Shown one piece after another: positions 1 through 6,633 of a stretch of 12,193 nt of DNA. The DNA comes from Collinsella sp. (GTDB lineage: Bacteria; Actinomycetota; Coriobacteriia; Coriobacteriales; Coriobacteriaceae): positions 5,265 through 17,457 of the forward strand of contig DXMG01000040.1 in assembly GCA_019414325.1 (NCBI GenBank), written 5' to 3'. The notes beneath the pieces are model-generated. The model was given only the letters and a program-made list of their open reading frames with translations, had not been told where the DNA came from and did not search any database. Every line of letters starts with the position of its first letter. Within the stretch, counting starts at the first letter, position 1. Both the position numbers and the translations under genes were made by a program.

Positions 1-389
1 ACGGAATGACCGGGGGCGCCGATTCGACTGCCTCGAATGTCCGGTCTGGCCGACTTGCTTCCATTCGCATGTGGGTGGGCACAAACGTCCGTCGCGTTGC
101 CCATACCGTAGAGTTTTTCTTCGTCGGATTGTTCGCCTCCGTGGTCGTGGTTTGCTTTTCCAGGCGTCCGTGGAGCGTATGCTCCCGTTGCGTGCCCGTA
201 TTGCTCTTTTGCGCCGCCTGCTCCGTTGGCGATCAGGTGCATAAGATCTTTGTTCCCGGAAGGCATTTCGACGTTATCGATTTAGGATTCGACGCTGCGG
301 GCTATGTCACCGCCATGCTGTTGGTATTGCTGGCGGCGGCGTTGGTGCGCCATGCGACTCGGCCGATCGGCGCCCATGCGAGGCGCTAG
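1..389 (+). CDS. VanZ-like membrane protein, 5' end probably outside the window
   Basis: The reading frame is open to the left edge. The first ATG is at 6, which would give 127 residues, but it has no visible ribosome binding site within the window and the family's first membrane segment is missing, so the gene probably begins upstream. Counting from that ATG, VRRVAHTVEFFFVGL (about residues 28-42) matches the VanZ-type R-K-x-x-H-x-x-E-[FY] motif entering a membrane helix. SVGDQVHKIFVPGR (about 73-86) followed by DVIDLGFDAAGY matches the D-E-x-x-Q-x-F-x-P-G-R ... D-x-x-x-D-x-x-G signature, with G-D-Q-V-H in place of the usual D-E-x-H-Q. Further hydrophobic stretches lie near residues 62-74 and 97-114. 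VanZ is named for a teicoplanin-resistance accessory gene, but most family members have no known role, so no resistance function is inferred. The family call is fairly secure; the start is not. Confidence 0.6.
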   Translation, partial: GMTGGADSTASNVRSGRLASIRMWVGTNVRRVAHTVEFFFVGLFASVVVVCFSRRPWSVCSRCVPVLLFCAACSVGDQVHKIFVPGRHFDVIDLGFDAAGYVTAMLLVLLAAALVRHATRPIGAHARR

Positions 390-471
390 CCGGTAACAAA
401 CCCGTTTCTGATAATGCGGCCTCGTTGAATTATTTTGTGTCGCGCGTATTTCCGAGCGGTCGGATTTGAGA

Positions 472-497
472 GGCGAGCGGTAGAACGCTCGCCCTTT
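472..497 (+). terminator. Hairpin downstream of the VanZ-like gene, possible weak terminator
   Basis: GGCGAGCG (472-479) pairs perfectly with CGCTCGCC (486-493) around a 6-nt loop. Only CTTT follows, so the T-tract is poor. It lies about 80 nt after the VanZ-like stop and about 100 nt before murR, so it could end the upstream transcript or sit in front of the murR promoter. Confidence 0.45.
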
Positions 498-509
498 GTG
501 CGCCACGAT

Positions 510-570
510 GCGGCACAATGTACCGCAAAAGCTGTTTGTATCCGGTACGAATCGTTCGTTGGTCTTTAAT
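510..570 (+). promoter_or_regulatory. Candidate murR control region with dyads
   Basis: An imperfect palindrome, GCGGCACAATGTACCGC, lies at 510-526 with one mismatched pair. It overlaps the left half of a second dyad, GTACCG (520-525) with CGGTAC (543-548), 17 nt apart. TTTAAT at 565-570 could be a -10 box, but no convincing -35 lies at the right distance. RpiR/MurR regulators bind dyads near their own operon promoters, so this is a plausible MurR operator. That assignment is inference from position only. Confidence 0.3.
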
Positions 571-593
571 TCTTTTCAACGGAGGTGTTTGAG

Positions 594-1445
594 ATGGCAA
601 ACGGATTGCTTTTGCGGCTTCGCGAGCGTGAGCTCAGCGCGAGCCCGGCGGAACGCAATGTCATCGCATATGTAAGCGCTCATCCGCACGAGGTGGTCGG
701 GCTGTCCGTCCGCGGTCTTGCCGATGTCACGTTCTCCTCGCCCTCGAGCATTTTGCGCTTTTGCAAGCGTTTGGGTTTTGCGGGCTACAAGGAGTTCCAG
801 CGCGAACTGATTGCCGAGCTGGCGCTCTTAGGTGACAAGAAAGACGTAGCTCTCGAGGACATCTCCATGGATGACAGCGTCGAACGTATCGTGGGGAAGG
901 TGATGAAAAGCAACGTGCGCACGATCGAGGCGACGGCACGAACGCTCGATTACACCGTCTTGGAGCGATGCGCGGCCCGTCTTAAGCGGGCACGCGCGGT
1001 CAATCTGTTCGGTATTGGTGCCTCTCGTTTGGTCGCACACGATCTGGCGCAAAAGCTCATGCGTGTCGACAAAGAGTGCCATCTGTACGACGACTGGCAT
1101 GATCAGCTCTTGTGTGCCAAGAACATGCATGAGGGCGATATGGCAATCGCCTTTAGCTACTCGGGCTTGACGCAAGAGGTGCTGGACTGCACCGCCGAGG
1201 CTCAACGTCACAACTGTCCCGTTGTGGCCGTTACCAAAGTAGATGGATCATCCAAGCTTGCCACCATGGCCGATGCCGTGCTCGGCGTCGCCGCGAGTGA
1301 ACCCTTGGTCCGCAGCGGTGCCATGGCTTCGCGTATGGCCCAGCTTATGGTTGTCGATGCCCTGTACGCTGCTTACGTTGCCAGCGACTACGAACGGGCG
1401 ACGCATGTCATAAAGCAAAACTACATCGAGAAACAGGAAAGATGA
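594..1445 (+). CDS. murR: MurR/RpiR family transcriptional regulator (HTH + SIS)
   Basis: A 283-residue regulator of the RpiR family. The N-terminal helix-turn-helix domain spans about residues 1-75, with the recognition region near SSPSSILRFCKRLGF (48-62). A sugar isomerase (SIS) phosphosugar-sensing domain covers about 125-260, with FGIGASRLVAHDLAQKL (139-155) and IAFSYSGLTQEV (185-196). Family members bind a sugar phosphate, for MurR MurNAc-6-phosphate, and in most cases repress the adjacent catabolic operon. The start is set at ATG 594: GGAGG at 581-585 is correctly spaced for it, whereas the in-frame GTG at 585 overlaps that ribosome binding site. The gene stops 10 nt before murQ, so the two are surely co-transcribed. 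The general family is certain; MurNAc specificity is inferred from the murQ and murP neighbours. Confidence 0.88.
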   Translation: MANGLLLRLRERELSASPAERNVIAYVSAHPHEVVGLSVRGLADVTFSSPSSILRFCKRLGFAGYKEFQRELIAELALLGDKKDVALEDISMDDSVERIVGKVMKSNVRTIEATARTLDYTVLERCAARLKRARAVNLFGIGASRLVAHDLAQKLMRVDKECHLYDDWHDQLLCAKNMHEGDMAIAFSYSGLTQEVLDCTAEAQRHNCPVVAVTKVDGSSKLATMADAVLGVAASEPLVRSGAMASRMAQLMVVDALYAAYVASDYERATHVIKQNYIEKQER

Positions 1446-1455
1446 GGTGAATGAA

Positions 1456-2379
<924 letters not shown>

Positions 2380-2436
2380 GTGCACGGCGTGAGCTGATAT
2401 GACATCTAGACGAGATACCCAATACAAGGAGGAGTT

Positions 2437-3867
2437 ATGACGAACAAAGAGCTGGCTCAAAAGCTGCTGGACCTTTTGGGCGGTAAAGACAACGTGCTCG
2501 CAAACGCGGCGTGCATGACGCGCCTGCGCGTGACCGTCAAAGACACGGGCAACGTCGACACGGAGGGTATTAAGGCGCTCGACGGCGTGATGGGCCTGGT
2601 CGAGGACGACACGATGCAGATCGTGCTGGGTCCGGGCAAGGTGAATAAGGTGCTCGAGGAGTTCTCCAAGCTCACCGGCCTTGCGAAAGGCGTTGCCGAC
2701 GAGAGCGTGGTTGACGCTGCGGCCACAAACAAGGCCGCGCAGAAAGCCAAGTACGAGTCCAAGCCGGTTCAGGCCTTCCTCAAGAAGATTTCCAATGTCT
2801 TCGTCGCCCTGCTTCCCGGCATCATTGCGGCTGGCCTCATCAACGGTATCTGCAACGTCATTAACGTCTCGACGGCAGGCGCGCTTGCAGGCGAGTGGTG
2901 GTACCAGGGCATTCGTTCCATGGGCTGGGCCCTGTTTGCCTATCTGCCCATCTTGGTGGGCTATAACGCGGCACGTGAGTTTGGTGGCTCCGCTGCGCTG
3001 GGCGGCATCGCCGGCATGATGTGTATCGCCAACAGTGCCATGCCCCTGCTTGCGCCTGGCGCGGCTGATCCTGCCACTGCCATTCTGCTGCCGCTCACCA
3101 ATGCGCAGTACAACCCCGCGGCGGGTGGCATGATCGCGGCTCTCATCGCTGGTGCATTTTTTGCCTGGATGGAGCGTCAGATTCGCAAGGTTATGCCCAA
3201 CGCACTCGACACGTTCTTGTCCCCGCTGCTGGTGCTCATCATCGGCGCCTTTGCTCTGATGCTCGTCATCCAGCCGGTTGGCGCATGGCTGACGACTGCC
3301 ATCTTTAGCGTTTTGACCTTTATCTTCGAGAAACTGGGCGTCCTGGGCGGCTATATCCTGTCGGCAGGCTTCTTGCCGCTGGTGTCCGTCGGCCTGCATC
3401 AGGCGCTCACGCCGATCCACGCTATGCTCAACGATCCCGACGGCGCTACCAAGGGTATCAATTACCTGCTTCCCATCCTTATGATGGCTGGCGGCGGCCA
3501 GGTCGGTGCCGGTTTGGCGCTGTACTTTAAGACCAAGAACGCCAAGCTCAAGAAGTACGTCGCAGAGTCCATTCCCGTTGGAATCCTGGGTGTGGGCGAG
3601 CCTCTGATGTATGCTGTTACGCTGCCGCTCGTTCGTCCGTTTGTGACGGCCTGCCTGGGTGCCGGATTTGGCGGCGCGCTCGCGGCGCTGCTTCACATCG
3701 GCACGGTTTCTCAGGGCGTTTCCGGTCTGTTTGGCCTACTGATCGTTGTTCCTGGCCAGCAGCTCGGCTACGTTGCCGCTATGCTGCTTGCCTATGCCGC
3801 CGGCTTTGTCCTGACGTGGTTCTTTGGCGTCGACGAGCAGAAGATCAACGAGTTCTTTGGCGAGTAG
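2437..3867 (+). CDS. murP: PTS transporter EIIBC, MurNAc-specific (MurP-like)
   Basis: A 476-residue inner-membrane PTS permease of the glucose superfamily, close to the 474 residues of E. coli MurP. The EIIB domain occupies about residues 1-85; its phosphorylated cysteine is C26 in ACMTRLRV, corresponding to the NCMTRLRL of E. coli MurP. The EIIC domain covers about 95-470 with about ten hydrophobic segments. LPGIIAAGLINGI, ILVGYNAAREFGG, GGGQVGAGLALY and LGVGEPLMYAVTLPLVRPF are typical, and the last is nearly identical to MurP. No EIIA domain is fused, so an EIIA-Glc/Crr-type protein encoded elsewhere must supply the phosphate. The ribosome binding site AAGGAGG (2426-2432) sits 4 nt before the ATG, and the gene follows murQ by 57 nt. 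Specificity for MurNAc, rather than GlcNAc or sucrose, rests on sequence resemblance plus the adjacent etherase. It may also import GlcNAc-MurNAc, given mupG next to it. Confidence 0.92.
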   Translation: MTNKELAQKLLDLLGGKDNVLANAACMTRLRVTVKDTGNVDTEGIKALDGVMGLVEDDTMQIVLGPGKVNKVLEEFSKLTGLAKGVADESVVDAAATNKAAQKAKYESKPVQAFLKKISNVFVALLPGIIAAGLINGICNVINVSTAGALAGEWWYQGIRSMGWALFAYLPILVGYNAAREFGGSAALGGIAGMMCIANSAMPLLAPGAADPATAILLPLTNAQYNPAAGGMIAALIAGAFFAWMERQIRKVMPNALDTFLSPLLVLIIGAFALMLVIQPVGAWLTTAIFSVLTFIFEKLGVLGGYILSAGFLPLVSVGLHQALTPIHAMLNDPDGATKGINYLLPILMMAGGGQVGAGLALYFKTKNAKLKKYVAESIPVGILGVGEPLMYAVTLPLVRPFVTACLGAGFGGALAALLHIGTVSQGVSGLFGLLIVVPGQQLGYVAAMLLAYAAGFVLTWFFGVDEQKINEFFGE

Positions 3868-3875
3868 TTTGATAT

Positions 3876-3902
3876 CGCGAGCCGTGTTGCTCGGGGCTCG
3901 CG
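3876..3902 (+). other. Hairpin without T-tract downstream of murP
   Basis: CGCGAGCC (3876-3883) pairs perfectly with GGCTCGCG (3895-3902) around an 11-nt loop. It begins 8 nt after the murP stop and is followed by the stronger hairpin at 3935-3961. Lacking Ts, it is more likely an mRNA 3'-end stabiliser or part of a two-hairpin structure than a terminator. Confidence 0.5.
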
Positions 3903-3934
3903 GTGCGCGGCAGATTTCTTGATGCTATGGTTGT

Positions 3935-3968
3935 GCCGGCGGGGCTAACTGCTCCGCCGGCCTTTTTT
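3935..3968 (+). terminator. Rho-independent terminator between murP and mupG
   Basis: The 11-bp stem is formed by GCCGGCGGGGC (3935-3945) and GCTCCGCCGGC (3951-3961), with one G-U pair and a 5-nt loop, followed by C and six Ts (3963-3968). It meets every sequence criterion for an intrinsic terminator. The mupG ribosome binding site starts at the very next base. Confidence 0.88.
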
Positions 3969-3984
3969 AAAGGAGCGTTGAAGC

Positions 3985-5037
3985 GTGAAAACGGGTATTT
4001 CGATTTATCTTTCCAGCCCTCTGCAGGATATTGAGCGGACGATTGAGCGTGGTGCCGCGGCGGGTGCGCGCTATGCGTTCACCTCGCTGCATATTCCCGA
4101 GGATGGGGGAGCGGCGTATGCCGATAAGGTCCGTCATGTGCTGTCGCTGCTTTCCGCCCGCGGCATTGCGCTCATTGCCGATGTGGGGCCGCGTACGTGC
4201 GATTTGCTCGGGCTTGAGCGTATCGAGGACCTGCGCGATCTGGGGTTGGAATACCTTCGTTTGGACTATGGCTTTAGCGCCCAGCGGGTCGCGGAGCTGT
4301 CCGGTGTATTTCGCATTGTGGTCAATGCATCGACGGTGAGTTCTGATGAAATCGCATCGTGGCGTGAAGCCGGCGCCGATGTGACTCGTTTTGCCGCCTG
4401 CCACAATTTTTACCCCAAGCCTTATACCGGTTTAGCTCTTGAAGATGTTGCTCGGACGAATCTTCGTCTTGCGGCGCTTGGATTCGAAATCATGGCTTTT
4501 GTGCCGGGTGATGCTAACGTTCGCGGGCCGGTATTCGAGGGACTGCCGACGGTCGAGGCGCAGCGCGGTCGCGCGTCAAAGGTTGCTCTCAATATGCTTG
4601 AGCTTGCACATGGCGCCGATTGCGACATTGTGTTGGTCGGCGACCCCGATCTTTCCGATGCGGGCTGGGCGCAGTTTGCTCAAGTTTCCGCCGGATACGT
4701 GGACCTGCAATGCGAGCTTGAGCCCGGTTATGCCTATGTGCGCGGGCAGATTCATCACGACCGGCCCGACTCGAGTGTCCTCATCTTTAGGTCTCAGGAG
4801 TCACGTACGAAGCTTAAGCCGGATTCCGTGCCGACGGATGCCGGAGCCGGCCTGCCGCGAAAGGCGGGGTCGATCGCTGTGAGCAATAGCGGATATGGGC
4901 GCTACGAAGGCGAGCTTGAGATTGCGCGGGTCGATCTTCCCGGTGACGAGCGCATGAACGTTGCGGGCCATATCACGCCCGAGGCAATGGAACTGCTGCC
5001 GTTTATCAAGCGCGGATTCGGGGTACGGTTCGTTTAA
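3985..5037 (+). CDS. mupG: 6-phospho-N-acetylmuramidase MupG (DUF871 family)
   Basis: The 350 residues match the DUF871/MupG family, whose studied member is a cytoplasmic glycosidase that splits GlcNAc-MurNAc-6-phosphate into GlcNAc and MurNAc-6-phosphate. The N-terminal TIM-barrel-type domain (about 1-230) shows GISIYLSS at the start, then LRLDYGF (91-97), VNAST (113-117), CHNFYPKPYTGL (139-150), FVPGD (172-176) and GLPTVEAQR (186-194). The C-terminal domain (about 235-350) shows the compact beta-rich end typical of the family, with an RGQIHHD segment. The start is GTG at 3985, served by AAAGGAG (3969-3975) with 9-nt spacing; the protein begins directly with the family's first strand. It belongs functionally to murR-murQ-murP: imported disaccharide phosphate would be cut here, then processed by MurQ. 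It is separated from murP by a terminator, so its expression may differ from that of the operon. Confidence 0.87.
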   Translation: MKTGISIYLSSPLQDIERTIERGAAAGARYAFTSLHIPEDGGAAYADKVRHVLSLLSARGIALIADVGPRTCDLLGLERIEDLRDLGLEYLRLDYGFSAQRVAELSGVFRIVVNASTVSSDEIASWREAGADVTRFAACHNFYPKPYTGLALEDVARTNLRLAALGFEIMAFVPGDANVRGPVFEGLPTVEAQRGRASKVALNMLELAHGADCDIVLVGDPDLSDAGWAQFAQVSAGYVDLQCELEPGYAYVRGQIHHDRPDSSVLIFRSQESRTKLKPDSVPTDAGAGLPRKAGSIAVSNSGYGRYEGELEIARVDLPGDERMNVAGHITPEAMELLPFIKRGFGVRFV

Positions 5038-5053
5038 CGTGTGACCCGCGGGC

Positions 5054-5059
5054 TACAAT
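5054..5059 (+). promoter_or_regulatory. Possible -10 box for the ArsC/Spx-like gene
   Basis: TACAAT lies 71 nt upstream of the ATG at 5130, just after the mupG stop. No good -35 hexamer is seen at 16-18 nt, so this is a weak suggestion. Confidence 0.25.
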
Positions 5060-5129
5060 TGGCCCATCATACGAAGGCGCCTCGTGTGGCGTGTGCCTGC
5101 GTTGGCCGATCTATATTCGGAGGATTCCC

Positions 5130-5489
5130 ATGACTGTACTGTTTGTTGAATATCCCAAGTGCTCGACCTGTAAGAAGGCCAAGGCATGGCTGGACGAACA
5201 TGGGGTAGAGTATATCGATCGCGATATCGTTTTGGACAATCCCACGGCTGATGAGCTTGCGACCTGGATTGCTCGTTCGGGGCTGCCGGTGCGGCGCTTC
5301 TTTAATTCATCGGGCATGAAATATCGAGAGCTGGGCCTGAAGGCGCGTCTGGATGCGGGCATGACGGATCGGGAGTGCTACGAGCTGCTGGCGACCGACG
5401 GCATGCTGGTCAAGCGTCCGCTGCTGGTGGGCGACGACTTTGCGATTCCCGGCTTTAGGGAAGCGGCTTGGGCCGAGGCGTTGCTGTAG
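5130..5489 (+). CDS. ArsC/Spx/YffB-family thioredoxin-fold protein
   Basis: The 119 residues form one ArsC-like thioredoxin-fold domain. The active-site motif CSTC (C11, C14) directly follows a first strand, VLFVEYPKCSTCKKAK. Further family marks are the RDIVLDNPTADEL segment, LPVRRFFNSSGMKYREL (a variant of the F-N-T-x-G-x-x-Y-R motif), and LVKRPLLV with its conserved Arg-Pro. The CxxC pair is typical of the Spx/MgsR and YffB side of the family and not diagnostic of true arsenate reductase. No arsR or arsB is nearby, so arsenate reduction is not supported. ATG 5130 is chosen because GGAGG (5119-5123) precedes it by 6 nt; an upstream in-frame start would add an unrelated basic leader. Possible roles are redox regulation or RNA polymerase binding, as in Spx; this is unresolved. 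Confidence 0.8.
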   Translation: MTVLFVEYPKCSTCKKAKAWLDEHGVEYIDRDIVLDNPTADELATWIARSGLPVRRFFNSSGMKYRELGLKARLDAGMTDRECYELLATDGMLVKRPLLVGDDFAIPGFREAAWAEALL

Positions 5490-5494
5490 CGGCT

Positions 5495-5680
5495 GCGGAA
5501 AGTGCGACCCGGAATTCGCTTCCAGAATGGGATGCGCTTTCCCAAAGTGGCCGGTTGCGGAAAGCACGTCCCATTCTGAGCTTCGATTGTGGGACACGGT
5601 TTCCGGTTGAGGGCTCGACGGGAAAGTGGGGACCAGTTTGAGCTTGAAATCTGGGACGCACTTTCCGCCGGCGGGCCTGC
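5495..5680. repeat. Three-unit array of degenerate dyads, 62-nt period
   Basis: Three units start at 5495, 5557 and 5619, each exactly 62 nt long. Each contains a left arm of type GGAAAGTGCGTCCC (5497-5510, 5559-5572, 5621-5634) and a right arm of type GGGACGCACTTTCC (5529-5542, 5591-5604, 5653-5666), with about 16-18 nt between. The arms of one unit are reverse complements apart from a few mismatches and G-U pairs. Between the arms GCTT occurs at the same column in all three units, and units 2 and 3 share TGAGCTT. The array fills the gap between the stop codons of two convergent genes. The units are diverged from one another, which suggests either age or selection for the pairing rather than the exact sequence. 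No T-tract follows, so ordinary terminators are unlikely. Confidence 0.8.
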
Positions 5681-5685
5681 CCCAG

Positions 5686-6096
5686 TCAGTCCGCCAGCTG
5701 TGCCCATTCGTGCGGATCGTAGACCTTTACGTGTTTGTTGGGCTTGCCGCTCCAGTACTCCTCGTCCATAAAGGGCAGATATGCCTGAATGCCGGGGCAG
5801 ATAAAGGGAATCCGCTGCTGTTGCAGTCGCTCGCGCTGGCGCTGCTCCAGATGCGCCTCGGATATGACGGTCGGCATGCCGGACAGCTCGACGAGGCTTG
5901 CCTGGATTCGCTTAAGGTCGGGGAGTCCCGCGTGCCATGACATCCGCATGATCAAAAAGGATGCACGGCGGTATTTTGCCTGCACCACAGTAATGGCGGG
6001 GCGCAGTGTGGGATGGATTTTGTCCCGTTCGGGCCAAAGGTCGGCAGTGATCTCGAGGCCCAGGGTCTCCCATAGGTAATCAAGCTCTTCGTCCAT
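5686..6096 (-). CDS. MarR-like family N-terminal domain protein lacking the HTH half (hypothetical)
   Basis: A 136-residue protein convergent with the ArsC/Spx-like gene. It resembles, from memory of the family, the N-terminal domain of two-domain MarR-annotated proteins of Firmicutes and Actinobacteria. Signs are a short N-terminal helix, a beta-rich section with TVVQAKYRRASFLIM (36-50), a helix LPDLKRIQASLVELSGMPTV (58-77), and the hallmark RIPFICPGIQAYLPF (95-109), compared with R-I-P-F-I-x-P-G-x-Q-x-Y-L-P-F in relatives. In those relatives a winged-helix domain of about 100 residues follows; here the frame stops 27 residues after the hallmark, directly beside the dyad array. The ATG at 6096 has a GAGG-type ribosome binding site about 5 nt upstream. 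It may be a genuine single-domain protein or a truncated regulator. Without the DNA-binding domain, a regulatory function is not supported. Confidence 0.6.
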   Translation of the reverse strand: MDEELDYLWETLGLEITADLWPERDKIHPTLRPAITVVQAKYRRASFLIMRMSWHAGLPDLKRIQASLVELSGMPTVISEAHLEQRQRERLQQQRIPFICPGIQAYLPFMDEEYWSGKPNKHVKVYDPHEWAQLAD

Positions 6097-6136
6097 GGCG
6101 CCTCATATCTACGCGATCATTGATACTTCGATTGTG

Positions 6137-6167
6137 TTGCCTGGCGCTATCGTTTTCACGGTAGAAT
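6137..6167 (+). promoter_or_regulatory. Possible promoter upstream of the tRNA genes (distal)
   Basis: TTGCCT (6137-6142) and TAGAAT (6162-6167) are separated by 19 nt, longer than ideal. If active, the transcript would carry a roughly 200-nt leader before tRNA-Gln. That leader includes a stem ACCGCTCGCG (6187-6196) with CGCG-TAC-AGCGGT (6210-6222) and the dyad at 6261-6295. Confidence 0.3.
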
Positions 6168-6260
6168 CTGCCAACGGTTGACGGCTACCGCTCGCGGCGT
6201 TTTGCCCTTCGCGTACAGCGGTTGGCTTCACAGGTCCTTCACGGGTTGGACTAAATTAGG

Positions 6261-6295
6261 CCAATTTGACTGAATTTCAAAAAAGTCAAAATCGG
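6261..6295. other. Dyad in the tRNA leader region
   Basis: TTTGACT (6265-6271) pairs with AGTCAAA (6284-6290) across a 12-nt A/T-rich spacer. With outer bases (CCAA 6261-6264, ATCGG 6291-6295) it becomes an imperfect 11-bp dyad. It sits immediately upstream of the proximal tRNA promoter and could be an operator or upstream element. There is no further evidence. Confidence 0.3.
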
Positions 6296-6298
6296 GGC

Positions 6299-6327
6299 TT
6301 GCGTCACGGCGAGACTTCCCGTATATT
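6299..6327 (+). promoter_or_regulatory. Probable promoter of the tRNA-Gln/tRNA-Glu operon
   Basis: TTGCGT (6299-6304) and TATATT (6322-6327) are separated by exactly 17 nt. This gives an expected start near 6334, about 40 nt before tRNA-Gln, which is an ordinary tRNA leader length. Confidence 0.55.
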
Positions 6328-6371
6328 TCTTTCTTGCGCAAAGGCACAGCCGAGCGCAGCGATGCAGTCAT

Positions 6372-6445
6372 TGGGATGTCGTCTAATGGCAGGACAGCGG
6401 ATTCTGGTTCCGTCAATGGGGGTTCGACTCCCTCCATCCCAGCCA
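6372..6445 (+). tRNA. tRNA-Gln (anticodon CTG)
   Basis: A full cloverleaf can be drawn. The acceptor is TGGGATG with CATCCCA, discriminator G, and an encoded CCA (6443-6445). The D stem is GTCT/GGAC. The anticodon stem GCGGA/TCCGT carries loop TTCTGGT with anticodon CTG at 6404-6406. The variable loop is CAAT, and the T stem GGGGG/CCCTC (one G-U) has loop TTCGACT. The anticodon reads CAG, the main Gln codon in GC-rich genes. It is followed 17 nt later by tRNA-Glu in one transcript. Confidence 0.95.
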
Positions 6446-6462
6446 TTGCATTTGCTACATAT

Positions 6463-6539
6463 GGCCCGTTCGTCTAGCGGTTTAGGACGCCGCCCTCTCA
6501 AGGCGGAGATCACCAGTTCGAATCTGGTACGGGCTACCA
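6463..6539 (+). tRNA. tRNA-Glu (anticodon CTC)
   Basis: The acceptor is GGCCCGT with ACGGGCT (G1-U72 wobble), discriminator A, and an encoded CCA (6537-6539). The D stem is GTCT/GGAC. The anticodon stem CCGCC/GGCGG carries loop CTCTCAA with anticodon CTC at 6497-6499. The variable loop is AGATC, and the T stem ACCAG/CTGGT has loop TTCGAAT. It reads GAG. The G-U first pair is unusual but acceptable, since all other stems are perfect. Confidence 0.94.
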
Positions 6540-6549
6540 AAATTGAACG

Positions 6550-6577
6550 CCCGGGCCTCGTAAGAGACCCGGGTTTT
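6550..6577 (+). terminator. Terminator of the tRNA operon
   Basis: CCCGGG (6550-6555) and CTC (6557-6559) pair with GAG (6564-6566) and CCCGGG (6568-6573). There is one internal mismatch and a GTAA tetraloop, followed by TTTT (6574-6577). It lies 11 nt after the tRNA-Glu CCA. Confidence 0.8.
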
Positions 6578-6586
6578 GTGTATTGA

Positions 6587-6598
6587 CCGTATATACGG
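6587..6598. promoter_or_regulatory. Perfect 12-bp palindrome upstream of the TPR gene
   Basis: CCGTATATACGG is a perfect palindrome 35 nt before the ATG at 6634, overlapping TTGACC (6584-6588 region). It falls in the likely promoter or 5' UTR of the TPR-smpB operon and could be an operator. No matching regulator is identified. Confidence 0.3.
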
Positions 6599-6633
6599 CG
6601 CCTGCCGTGTTTCGCTCAGATCGAGGAGTAGCC

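Noticed and set aside
282..518. Minus-strand open frame of 78 codons overlapping the VanZ-like gene end
   Set aside because: Basic, featureless translation with no ribosome binding site, lying across a hairpin and the murR promoter region.
5130..5489. Arsenate reductase (arsenic resistance gene)
   Set aside because: The CxxC active site fits Spx/MgsR or YffB relatives, and no arsenic genes surround it. The broad family name is kept without the resistance function.
6228..6540. Minus-strand frames giving GGSRTPI- and TRFELVISALRGRRP-like peptides
   Set aside because: These are the well-known false proteins produced by translating tRNA genes in reverse; the region holds tRNA-Gln and tRNA-Glu.
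6266..6586. Plus-strand open frame of 106 codons across the tRNA genes
   Set aside because: It runs through both tRNAs and their terminator and has no ribosome binding site or family resemblance.
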